Shown piece by piece: positions 26,064 through 34,987 of a DNA stretch of 64,000 nt. Made by a program: the position numbers and the translations under genes. Source of the DNA: Planctomycetota bacterium (lineage in GTDB: Bacteria > Planctomycetota > Planctomycetia > JALXBF01). Numbering within the stretch: the first letter of the stretch is position 1; each line of letters opens with the position of its first letter. The DNA lies in assembly GCA_026991575.1 (NCBI GenBank), contig JALXBF010000118.1:1-64000 (forward strand), given 5' to 3'. A model generated the notes under the pieces. The model worked only from the letters and a program-made list of their open reading frames with translations. It did no database searches and had not been told where the DNA came from.

Positions 26064-26213
26064 TCACGGCTGTGGTTGACACAAGCACTCGTTGGCAACT
26101 GCTTTGCAAAAGCATCCGACGCAGTCGTCGCCTCCGATGGCCGCACATCCCGCGTAGACCGGACACCCAGGCGGGGCTACTCCGGAGCAATCGTCCCGGC
26201 TTGTTTCGGCACA
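26064..26213 (-). pseudogene. Degenerate Cys-rich peptide reading frame
   Basis: This frame gives 49 residues with nine Cys, ending CVGCFCKAVANECLCQPQP before a TGA. The spacing C-x2-C-x-C-x6-C-x-C matches the end of the 98-residue peptide at 57417 (C-x2-C-x-C-x7-C-x-C). No start codon is present. TAA and TAG interrupt the same frame upstream, where a hydrophobic leader-like run (VLAVCLCILVV) is still visible. It is either a decayed gene or one read through frameshifts. Its position just upstream of an anchored-protein gene supports homology with the two complete loci. Confidence 0.5.
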
Positions 26214-26730
26214 TTATCGGCCCTGTTGAGCGTTGGCCTACGCCCGGGGCTCTTTGACTACAAGAATACACAGACACACAGCCAGGACCGGATTTCATGC
26301 ACCCGGTTTACCGGTAGGTTGCTCGCTGTGCGTGCCGGCGAGACGTTGACGGCGACGTTTGCTAGGCCAAGCGAGCCGGGCCCGGGTCAACCGATCGCAC
26401 AGCGCGACGTCGAACCACCGACCAGGTTATCCCGGTGCGCTGCCGAGTCTGAAGTCCACTCTACCACGTAGCTCTAGCCCGAGTATCGCCTGGATTCTGG
26501 CTGGCCGATCCTTGCAACCGGCCGCTGCACCCGGCTCACAAGAAACGCGCGCGAGACGATCGAGGCGCACAGCGTGCCTCCCCAATGTCAACGCGGTCGC
26601 GACCGGAAGATCTTCAGGACCTGCCGTACACCGCATCCAGCCAGGAGACTCTCGTCGGGCTAACATGGTTCGTGTTGGGTGGACTTCGGGAGCGTTGGTT
26701 CTGACGTTCCTGGTGCCGTGGGAGTAGCGT
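26214..26730. other. Intergenic stretch before the large secreted protein
   Basis: No gene is supported. It holds the decayed leader of the Cys-rich frame at its left end and presumably the promoter of the plus-strand gene at its right end. Confidence 0.45.
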
Positions 26731-29700
26731 ATGTGCATTGACGACCGCACAGCACCCGCCGCTACCGGTGAGGTCACAGCTGCCGCTTTTGGCCCGGTGG
26801 GAGAAGGACCCAGCCGAGGGCTCCGGCCGGTGCCCCTGCTGATGCTGGCGTTGACGATCCTGTCCGTGCCGGTGTGCACAGGCCGAGCCTGGAGCCAGGA
26901 CGCCAAGCCGTTGGTCGACCCACGCTCACCCTGGGGCACGGACTACTACGCTCAGGGGGGTGTCGTCGTCGATGGCATCGCGTACTTCACGGCAAACGAC
27001 CAGTGTCGGCGCCCCGGCGTCGTGCGCACCGATCGGTTCCCCAGTGTTGTGGCATTCGATCTTGCGACGCTCCGGACACTTCGGACCTACCCGTTCCATC
27101 ACACCTATGACAGTTCGCCGCTCGTGTATCGCCGCAAGGACGGATCGTGGGTCGTGGTCGCACACGAGTGGCAGAAAGCCCGTACCCGCGCACTGGAGCG
27201 AGACACCGGCAGGGAAGTCTGGCAAAGCCCCGCCAACCAGCCTGGGATGTACTTTTTCGGCTACAGCTACTACGAGCGCTCGGACGGATCCAAGATCCTC
27301 TTCGTTGCCTCGGCGAACGGCCTGCACGCCCTCTGCGGCGAAACGGGGCAAGAGCTGTGGTGGCTACGGCAGCGAACCACAGGTGGCGTGACTCCGTGCG
27401 TCGACCAGGAGAATGGCTGGGTGTATTACCAGTGCGACGGGAAGCTGTTCAAGCTGGACGCACGTCGCGGCACAGTGCTCAGGCAGGTCCGAGTCCCTGC
27501 CCCCAACCGTTGCATTTCGTGGAACACCGTCCTGGTCAACGATGAGCACGGCTACTACGTCGCCACTCGGTGGTATGGTCGACCGGAATGGGACTCGGCC
27601 ATCCGCGTGTACGATCAGGATCTGCGCCTGGTGTGGGAACGCACCGGTTTACCTCACGGCAAGAAGGACACGCTCACGTACGCCGACGGATTGCTGGTCT
27701 GCGGCAGCGGCAATTCGTGGAGTGACCGGTACCATGGCGATGACTGGAAGTACCTGGCTGCGTATTCCGTGCGCGACGGACGGGTCGTGTGGCGATGTGA
27801 CCTGTCGCACATTGCTTACCGGGATATCCTCAATGTGCCCTACGCGGACGGGCACTTCTACGCCGAGACGGCGTGCAGTCCGCCGCTGACATCGAAGTGC
27901 CTGCGGATCGACGCTCGGTCGGGCAAGCTGGTCGAGATCCTTGACTATGGTCGCCCCGTTACCTCCTGTGCCACCCATATCCTTGCCCGCGGCTTGCTAC
28001 TCAGCGGCGACCTCTGGCAGGACGAGATCGTTGTGGTTCGCTACGCGAAGCGTGCGATCAACGACTGGCCAGGTCCTTTCGGCGACCCTCAGACGAACCA
28101 GATGGCAGCTCCGCGAAGCCCCGCCGCAGAACTCGTGCCGTTGCGGCTGGTGGGGCGGCCAGTTTCATCGAAACGTGCCACGAAGTCGAACCTGGCGATG
28201 GCTGCGCGCATCACGGCAGGGGGGCCGAATCGCGTGCCGTACGGGGCGCTGGAGCAGCTGACCGATGGCGACCTGCGCACCTGGTGGACGTCCGGGCCGG
28301 GCGATCTAGCGGTCAGTCCGGCTGATGTCGACTTGAGCTGGCAGCAGCCCGTTGTCGTGGACCATGTCGAACTGGTGACGACTCGGCTCAAAGGGTGCCT
28401 GCGGCTCACGGACTTCGACCTGTACGGCGGGATCGATGGGCAGTGGGACGGGGCAGAGCCGCTGGCGGTCGTCCGAGGCAATGCGGTGGAGCGGATCGAG
28501 GTCCGCTTTCCGGCTGTGCGCCTGGACCGCCTGCGCATTCGCATCTGGGGTACGGCCCGTCCGGACAACGCGTTTGCGCACATTGCGGAACTGGCCGTGT
28601 ATCCAGCCGGCGGTGCGCCGCAACGCGAACTGCGGCCCCGGCCCTTTCCAGCGTGGCAGCGTGCCCTGGGCGAGCACGACCCGAAGCGGCTCCGTGAGTT
28701 GCTTGGCCAGGCGGCCACCGTCGGTGACGCTTCAGCGCCACCCGAGCGGCTGATCCGCGGCTTGCGTCGCAGGCTTGAACTTGCTGAGGAAGCCGACCGC
28801 TATCGCAAGCGGCTGGAGCAGATTACCCGGGATACGCGTCGCTACGAGTCCTTGAACGCTCCCCGGTGGGCGGTCGCTCAGCAGGACGCCATGCGTCGGC
28901 TCCGGCAGTGGGCATACTACTGGATCGACCACCAACAAGAGGACGGACAGTTCGGGGCCGGGTATGAGGACGATGTGGAACTCGTATGCAGTTGGCCAGT
29001 GCTGGTGGTTGCACAAGACGACCAAAGGGTGGCCGACGCACTGCGACGCCTGGCAGAAGGCGCATGGCATAGCCGGTCGTTTGTACCGCGATACGGCTAT
29101 GACCGACTGTCCGACGTCGAACACTCGGCTGAGTTGATCGGCTACGGGCAGACGCCGATGGTCATTGTCGAACCAGATGAAACACGCTGGCTTCGGCGGT
29201 GCCGACTGTCGAGCGAAACGGTGGCACGGTACTTTCTCGGGCGTAACAAACAGGGGAGGCTCCAGTTCCGCAGCGACTATTTCGGCATCGATCCCCGGAC
29301 CGGTCGGCCGGCCGTCTTGGATGAGAAACGACCGTTTGACATTCCGGAAGGGGCCAAGGCGCTGAAACCGGCTGTCTACGTGGCGTGGGCAAGCAACGAT
29401 GAGTTTGCCAGACGGTTGGTTCTCGACTACGGCAGAACGTGGGTTGACGCGGCACGCGACGAGCGGGGGCCGGGACGCATCCGAGGCTTTCTGCCTGCCC
29501 GGATCGACTGGCCGAGTGGCCGAGCGGTGGGCACGCACGGCGTGCTATCGTCGATGCGTGCGACCCACTTCCACTTACTCGCCTGCTACGCGTTGACTCG
29601 CGATCAGCAGTTCCTGGAGCCGGTCCGAACGCTGCTGCGGACGGCGCTACTGAAGTGGACCAGGGGACAGATGCCGTGGGTTCGCTGCTCCGGTTGGACT

Positions 29701-30579
29701 GGTCCCCTGGGAGACGTGCGATCGTTCACCCGGGACCGCTTTGCTCGCCGCGATGGGCCTGAGCAGACGCAACTGTTTGAGCAACTGGCAGTGATCGCGC
29801 TGCTGTATCGACAGCTTACCGGTGATCGATCCTTCGACGATGCCCTGGCGCGCTGGACGGTCCGGGTGCGGAACAGTCTGGTAGAGGGGCGAAAGAGCTA
29901 TGTGTTCCTCGATCCGGATCTGCCAAAGCTGTGGCTGGTTGATCGTCCCCTTACCGTCGGTGCCTACCTCGAGAGCCGCTGTGCGGTTGGGGCTCAGCTT
30001 TACCTTGGCTGGCAGGTGACCGGGGATGAGGACTTTCTGGCTCGTGTTGGCTGGAACCTCAGCTCGTGCTTGACCGACAAGTGGGGGGCATTTACGTATT
30101 GGTTCTACGACGACACGGAGCCCCGTGTCACCTCCAATGACCACCTTGCGCACAAGATCCAGTACGCGGCCATGGCGCTGGCCTGGATGTACACGGGGGG
30201 GCCTGGTCCTGTGGAGGGGATCTGGCCCGGTCTGGTAGTGACCTGGGCTGGAGTGGACGAAACGTTCTGTGCGCTGGTCAGGGAGGCCGCTCACCGGCGC
30301 GTACGCGTGTCCTTGTACAGCTTTGCGCCCGAGCACCGGAATGTCACCGCCCGGTTCTGGTCGCTGGCCGAGGGAAAGTATCGCGTGTGGCTCGTGGGCC
30401 AAGAAGGCGAGGGGGACGCATCGGCACAACGTCGAAACGGTACGGTGTGGACAGGTGAGTTCGTCGTGCAACCGACCGGCGGCAGACGCAGGCCGGTCGA
30501 AGTCGCTGTACCGCTGCCGGCTCGACGGCGACTGGAACTAATCGTCTGCCCCACAGGGGAGGTGGGCGGCGATTCGTGA
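26731..30579 (+). CDS. Very large exported protein: PQQ-like propeller, discoidin-like domain, helical-barrel region
   Basis: This encodes 1282 residues. The signal or anchor is at about 33-52 (LLMLALTILSVPVCTG). Residues 60-440 show propeller-like repeats (VVAFDLATLRTLRTYPF, TRALERDTGREVW, LHALCGETGQELWW, LFKLDARRGTVL), as in PQQ-type quinoprotein or sensor propellers. Residues 490-640 resemble an F5/8 (discoidin) carbohydrate-binding domain (ALEQLTDGDLRTWW, then DHVELVTTRLKG). Residues 700-1180 are helical with many Trp/Tyr, as in (alpha/alpha)6 glycoside hydrolases or lyases. A role in binding and processing a polysaccharide is inferred. GGGAG five bases upstream supports the ATG. Confidence 0.75.
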   Translation: MCIDDRTAPAATGEVTAAAFGPVGEGPSRGLRPVPLLMLALTILSVPVCTGRAWSQDAKPLVDPRSPWGTDYYAQGGVVVDGIAYFTANDQCRRPGVVRTDRFPSVVAFDLATLRTLRTYPFHHTYDSSPLVYRRKDGSWVVVAHEWQKARTRALERDTGREVWQSPANQPGMYFFGYSYYERSDGSKILFVASANGLHALCGETGQELWWLRQRTTGGVTPCVDQENGWVYYQCDGKLFKLDARRGTVLRQVRVPAPNRCISWNTVLVNDEHGYYVATRWYGRPEWDSAIRVYDQDLRLVWERTGLPHGKKDTLTYADGLLVCGSGNSWSDRYHGDDWKYLAAYSVRDGRVVWRCDLSHIAYRDILNVPYADGHFYAETACSPPLTSKCLRIDARSGKLVEILDYGRPVTSCATHILARGLLLSGDLWQDEIVVVRYAKRAINDWPGPFGDPQTNQMAAPRSPAAELVPLRLVGRPVSSKRATKSNLAMAARITAGGPNRVPYGALEQLTDGDLRTWWTSGPGDLAVSPADVDLSWQQPVVVDHVELVTTRLKGCLRLTDFDLYGGIDGQWDGAEPLAVVRGNAVERIEVRFPAVRLDRLRIRIWGTARPDNAFAHIAELAVYPAGGAPQRELRPRPFPAWQRALGEHDPKRLRELLGQAATVGDASAPPERLIRGLRRRLELAEEADRYRKRLEQITRDTRRYESLNAPRWAVAQQDAMRRLRQWAYYWIDHQQEDGQFGAGYEDDVELVCSWPVLVVAQDDQRVADALRRLAEGAWHSRSFVPRYGYDRLSDVEHSAELIGYGQTPMVIVEPDETRWLRRCRLSSETVARYFLGRNKQGRLQFRSDYFGIDPRTGRPAVLDEKRPFDIPEGAKALKPAVYVAWASNDEFARRLVLDYGRTWVDAARDERGPGRIRGFLPARIDWPSGRAVGTHGVLSSMRATHFHLLACYALTRDQQFLEPVRTLLRTALLKWTRGQMPWVRCSGWTGPLGDVRSFTRDRFARRDGPEQTQLFEQLAVIALLYRQLTGDRSFDDALARWTVRVRNSLVEGRKSYVFLDPDLPKLWLVDRPLTVGAYLESRCAVGAQLYLGWQVTGDEDFLARVGWNLSSCLTDKWGAFTYWFYDDTEPRVTSNDHLAHKIQYAAMALAWMYTGGPGPVEGIWPGLVVTWAGVDETFCALVREAAHRRVRVSLYSFAPEHRNVTARFWSLAEGKYRVWLVGQEGEGDASAQRRNGTVWTGEFVVQPTGGRRRPVEVAVPLPARRRLELIVCPTGEVGGDS

Positions 30580-31252
30580 GCACCTGGCAGCAGGCATTCC
30601 GCGGCGGGCGGCTACCGCGGGGCCGATCGAGCGATCGGTCGCTGTGACCGACAACCGGATGGATGCCTGTATACCCGTGTGACCGGAAACGCGAGGCGTT
30701 TACAGTCAGACTGGTCGACCGGACTTTCCCCTGTGCCTGCGCCAGGTCGATGCGGCGAGCAGACGGGCGTATGGGTTCGCAAGCCCCCGCGTGTGGGTGC
30801 ACGCGGCCGCGGCCCCGGCCCACCGCGCTGTTTCGGCGCACCCGGCAGCGCACTGGCGCGGCGCGGAGTTGTTAACCCACGCGCGTGCGGAACAGCGTCC
30901 CGGCGCTTCCGCTTCCCTCCCGCCGGGCGACAATCGCCCATGCACGGCGCGAAGCGATTCTTGCTGCGAGGCGATTCCTGCTCTGAGAGCAAGCGTCAAT
31001 GACCGCAGGTTCTACCGGCTCTGGGAGCAACACGTCCGGCCCGCCGCCCGATGCCACAGGAAATCGTCCGCACCCGAGCGTACCGGCGCCCTTGTTCACA
31101 CGCGACGCGTGCGGCTAGAATGGGGTGCTTTCTGCTTGGTTGCCTGGCCTTTACGGTGGCGGCCAACGCCGTGTCATCAGGGACTGCGTTCGATCGGGAG
31201 TATCGGTTGGCTACGGGAGGCAGGTGGATCAGAGGCAACGGAGTGCGAGGAA
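30580..31252. other. GC-rich intergenic stretch
   Basis: About 670 bases with no supported gene. The helicase frame is open through most of it without a good start. A competing ORF with an ATG at 31120 and a short hydrophobic run (MGCFLLGCLAFTVAANAV) ends at 31263; it lacks a clear ribosome site and I do not call it. Confidence 0.45.
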
Positions 31253-33943
31253 TTGGCGGTTGAGGTAAGGCTCACACCACACGGACGTCTTCTGGTCACA
31301 CGTGCGACGGGCAGTGACGACTTGTCAGCAGACCCCTGGTTGAAGCGCGTCCTGGCCGGGTTTTCGAAGTGCCAGGCGGCAGGTCTTTTCGCGCTCGCTT
31401 CCCATCGGCCTGAGCTTCCCCCTCCGATCGACTTGGCCTTCTGGCGCGACTTCGCCTGTCGGTACCTCACCGCACTATGCCGGACGCCACCGGAGGCTGA
31501 CGAAGTTCTCCCTTCAATTCCCCCGCCGTCGGACGAAGAGTTGGCTGCGCTGGTCAGCGCGGCTCCGCCTATGACGGGTGGCGAGTACCTCAACGAGGCC
31601 GTGCTTCGTTCACTTTGGCAGGAGCTGGACGCGTGGGTGAGGCAGCAGGTGGCCGGTGCCAGCAGCCTGCACGCATGGCTCAAGCAGCATGCTCCGGTCT
31701 GGCACCGGGTCGGTCGCGTCTGCTTCCACCTTGCCGAGCGGCGAGATTCGGAAGACTACCCGTTCGCTTTCCTTGCCACCTATACGACGCGTTTGTCAAA
31801 GGCGGGCCGCGTTCAGCACCAACCGTTGAGCAGAGCGCTGAAGGAGTGCGCCGGTAACCGTCGCGCGTTGCTGAATCTGTTGATGCCGGTGCAGCGGGCT
31901 GCGCAGCGCGTTCCGTTCGTAAAGGAACTGGTCGACTCGGGCGACATTTTCCACCCGCTTGCCTGGACGCCGCGGGAAGCGTTCCGGTTTCTGAAGAGTG
32001 TCCCCGAGCTGGAAGAGTGTGGCATTCTGGTCCGCGTACCCGACTGGTGGTCGAAACGGCCGCGGGTACGGGTGAATGTGACCGTGGGCGAACAGCGGCA
32101 GGCGCGGCTCGGGGCCGACGCACTGCTCGATTTCGACGTCCAGGTGGCCGTCGGCGACCAGACCCTCAGCAACAAAGAACTGCGGCAAATCCTCAAAGGC
32201 GGCGAAGGCCTGGTGTACATCAGGGGCCAGTGGGTCGAGGTGAACGCGGAGAAGTTGCGGCAAGCACTTGATCACTGGCGGCGGGTGCAGGAAAGCGCTG
32301 AGAGGACGGCACTCAGCTTCGTTGAGGCAATGCGGCTACTCGCCGGCGCACCGGCTGACCTGCACGCAGACCAGGAGTTCGATCGGGAACTGCGTGAATG
32401 GTCACTGGTCCGGGCCGGCAACTGGCTTTCTCGCGTGCTGAAGGAACTTCGCCAGCCTGACGGTTCCATCCGTTTCGAGCTCAACGGCGCCTTCCGCGGA
32501 ACCCTGCGGCCCTACCAGAAGGTCGGCTGTCGGTGGCTTTGGTTGCTGGCAAACCTTGGGCTCGGCGGCTGCCTGGCAGATGACATGGGATTGGGCAAGA
32601 CCGTTCAGGTGCTCGCGCTGTTGCAGGCACTCAAGGAGCAGAAGCCTTCGCCCAAACCGTCGCTTCTGGTCGTACCCGCCTCCCTTCTGGCGAACTGGAA
32701 AGCCGAGATTGCTCGCTTTACACCAGAACTGCAGACCTGCTTCGTGCATCCATCAGAGCTGGATCGCCGTGCCATGTCCGCTCTGGCGCGGTCTCCTGGC
32801 CGTAGACTCAAGGACGTCGATCTTGTGATCACAACCTACACCATGCTCCTGCGGCAACAGTGGCTGCAGGACGTCGATTGGCGGCTCGTGATCCTGGACG
32901 AAGCTCAGGCGATCAAGAACCCGTCAGCTCGACAGACGCGAGCCGTGAAACGGCTGAAAGCGGAAGCCCGGTTCGCTCTCACCGGCACGCCGCTGGAAAA
33001 CCGCCTCACCGACCTGTGGTCGCTCTTCGATTTCCTCTGTCCCGGACTGCTTGGGTCGGCGAGGCAGTTCAAGGAGTTTGTCCGCGCCCTGCAGGCTCGA
33101 GAGCAAGAGCGTTACGCGCCACTGCGGAACCTCGTCCGCCCGTACATCCTGCGTCGCCTGAAGACAGACAAATCCGTCATTAGCGACTTGCCCGAAAAGA
33201 CGGAGATGAAGGTCTACTGCGGGCTGACCCGGAAGCAGGCCACCCTCTACGCTCAAACGGTCAAGGAGCTGGCCCACCGCCTGCAGCACACCAGCGGCAT
33301 CGAACGCCGCGGCACGGTCCTGGCCTACCTCATGCGGTTCAAGCAGATCTGCAATCATCCGAGTCAGTTCTGCGGCGACGGCGCGTATGAGCCGGGCGAC
33401 AGTGGCAAGTTCGAGCGGTTGGGCGCGATCTGCGAGGAGATCGCATCGCGGCAGGAGAAGGCACTCGTCTTCACTCAATTCCGTGAAATGACCGAGCCAC
33501 TGGCAGCATTCCTTGAAGAGATCTTCGGACGACCCGGACTGATCCTGCACGGTGGGACCCCCGTGAAACGGAGAAGGAAGCTGATAGAAGCATTCCAGAA
33601 GGATGACGGACCGCCGTTCTTCGTCCTATCGCTGAAGGCCGGAGGCACGGGACTGAACCTGACGGCTGCCACCCATGTCATCCACTTCGATCGGTGGTGG
33701 AACCCGGCCGTGGAGAATCAGGCGACCGACCGTGCGTTCCGAATCGGCCAACGCCGCAACGTTCTGGTACACAAGTTCGTTTGCCGGGGCACGGTTGAAG
33801 AGAAGATCGACGCCCTGATCGACGAGAAGTCTCAGCTTGCGGAGGACATCCTTCAAGGTGGCGCGGAGGTGCTTCTGACGGAAATGACAGACGAGGAGCT
33901 GTTGCAAACGGTGGCTTTGGACATCACCCGAGCTGTTATGTAG
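31253..33943 (+). CDS. SNF2-family DEAD/DEAH-box helicase
   Basis: About 896 residues from a TTG at 31253; the frame is open upstream, so the start is uncertain. The N-terminal 400 residues are the helical, SNF2-associated region of bacterial Swi2/Snf2 proteins (QVAVGDQTLSNKELRQIL, VYIRGQWVEVN). The motor follows: LADDMGLGKTVQ (Walker A), LVVPASLLANW, LDEAQAIKN (Walker B), LTGTPLENR, ALVFTQFREM, SLKAGGTGLNL and ATDRAFRIGQ (motif VI). It should be an ATP-driven DNA translocase. It is followed after nine bases by a SWIM zinc-finger gene, a pairing found in other bacteria and suggesting a two-protein complex. Confidence 0.92.
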   Translation: MAVEVRLTPHGRLLVTRATGSDDLSADPWLKRVLAGFSKCQAAGLFALASHRPELPPPIDLAFWRDFACRYLTALCRTPPEADEVLPSIPPPSDEELAALVSAAPPMTGGEYLNEAVLRSLWQELDAWVRQQVAGASSLHAWLKQHAPVWHRVGRVCFHLAERRDSEDYPFAFLATYTTRLSKAGRVQHQPLSRALKECAGNRRALLNLLMPVQRAAQRVPFVKELVDSGDIFHPLAWTPREAFRFLKSVPELEECGILVRVPDWWSKRPRVRVNVTVGEQRQARLGADALLDFDVQVAVGDQTLSNKELRQILKGGEGLVYIRGQWVEVNAEKLRQALDHWRRVQESAERTALSFVEAMRLLAGAPADLHADQEFDRELREWSLVRAGNWLSRVLKELRQPDGSIRFELNGAFRGTLRPYQKVGCRWLWLLANLGLGGCLADDMGLGKTVQVLALLQALKEQKPSPKPSLLVVPASLLANWKAEIARFTPELQTCFVHPSELDRRAMSALARSPGRRLKDVDLVITTYTMLLRQQWLQDVDWRLVILDEAQAIKNPSARQTRAVKRLKAEARFALTGTPLENRLTDLWSLFDFLCPGLLGSARQFKEFVRALQAREQERYAPLRNLVRPYILRRLKTDKSVISDLPEKTEMKVYCGLTRKQATLYAQTVKELAHRLQHTSGIERRGTVLAYLMRFKQICNHPSQFCGDGAYEPGDSGKFERLGAICEEIASRQEKALVFTQFREMTEPLAAFLEEIFGRPGLILHGGTPVKRRRKLIEAFQKDDGPPFFVLSLKAGGTGLNLTAATHVIHFDRWWNPAVENQATDRAFRIGQRRNVLVHKFVCRGTVEEKIDALIDEKSQLAEDILQGGAEVLLTEMTDEELLQTVALDITRAVM

Positions 33944-33952
33944 GAGGCTCCC

Positions 33953-34885
33953 ATGTGGTGGTATGAATGGAAGCGCCGACCAACTGCGGCGGAGAGGAGT
34001 CTACTGGCGGGTAAGGCAATCCGCCAATTGCGGCAGCGTGGGATCGAACCCAAACCGGTCGTGATCGACGGGCGCAGGATCGTACATACGTTCTGGGGGC
34101 TCGCGTGGTGCGAACATTTCGAGTCGTTCCACGCTGATGATAATCGGCTGGCACGTGGGCGGACCTACGCGCGCACGGGGTCGGTTTGCCACCTGGACGT
34201 GACCGAAGGAGAGATCATCGCGATCGTCGCCGGTAGCGAGCTGTACGATGTGAGCATTCTGGTCGATCCTCTGCCCAAAGAGAAATGGGCTGCGTTGAAG
34301 AAGCGGTGTGCCGGGCAGATCGGCTCAGTCGTCGAGTTGCTGCAGGGGCAGTTGTCGGACGAGGTCATGAAGGTGGTTACCGACCCGCTGGACGGCCTCT
34401 TCCCGCGGCCCGAAGAGGTCAGCGCGGCCTGCACATGCCCCGACTGGACCGTGATGTGCAAGCATGTCGCCGCGGTGCTGTACGGCGTCGGCGCGCGGCT
34501 GGACTCCGAGCCAGAGTTGCTCTTCCGGTTACGAGGCGTTGATCACATGGAGCTGATCTCCGAATGCGTCTCGCAGGAGGCTCTGGTGCCGGGAACGACC
34601 GGCCGGAGCGAAAAGCTGGAAGAGGTGGACCTCTCTGAGGTGTTCGGCATCGAGCTCGAAGAGGAACCCGCAGAGGAAAGGAACGGAAAACCCGCACGCA
34701 ACACCGCGGAGAAGAAGACAGCAAAGCGGTCGCGCGAGGCGTCGAACGGCTCGGCAACTAGTGCGAACGCAAAGCGCACCACCGCACGCCGGCTGGTCAA
34801 GACCGGGGCGTTGAAGAAGCGGTCCAGCCGCAGGAAACGGGCCAGTCTGGCTACCGCAGCGTCCACAGCAGTCCGGAAACGCTGA
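33953..34885 (+). CDS. SWIM zinc-finger protein with Lys/Arg-rich tail
   Basis: This encodes 310 residues. Residues 1-200 hold the SWIM-associated domain and the finger CTCPDWTVMCKH at about 160-171 (C-x-C-xn-C-x-H). The middle has an acidic stretch (LEEVDLSEVFGIELEEEPAEE). The last 75 residues are rich in Lys, Arg, Ala, Ser and Thr (KRTTARRLVKTGALKKRSSR), like histone H1-type tails in other bacterial DNA-binding proteins. It probably binds DNA and assists the SNF2 motor upstream. TAGGAGGC sets the ATG and overlaps the helicase stop. Confidence 0.88.
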   Translation: MWWYEWKRRPTAAERSLLAGKAIRQLRQRGIEPKPVVIDGRRIVHTFWGLAWCEHFESFHADDNRLARGRTYARTGSVCHLDVTEGEIIAIVAGSELYDVSILVDPLPKEKWAALKKRCAGQIGSVVELLQGQLSDEVMKVVTDPLDGLFPRPEEVSAACTCPDWTVMCKHVAAVLYGVGARLDSEPELLFRLRGVDHMELISECVSQEALVPGTTGRSEKLEEVDLSEVFGIELEEEPAEERNGKPARNTAEKKTAKRSREASNGSATSANAKRTTARRLVKTGALKKRSSRRKRASLATAASTAVRKR

Positions 34886-34987
34886 GCGCATGCGCGTGCG
34901 GGCCCCGCGCAGCCTGTCACGGACCGGGCGTGCCGGATCGTCCCGATCCACGCGGATGCCTTCTGTCCGAGCGTGCGTGGTCGGCGG

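Noticed and set aside
31051-31263. Small exported protein with ATG at 31120
   Set aside because: A short hydrophobic run is present, but there is no ribosome site, the mature part is only about 30 residues, and it overlaps the start of the helicase.
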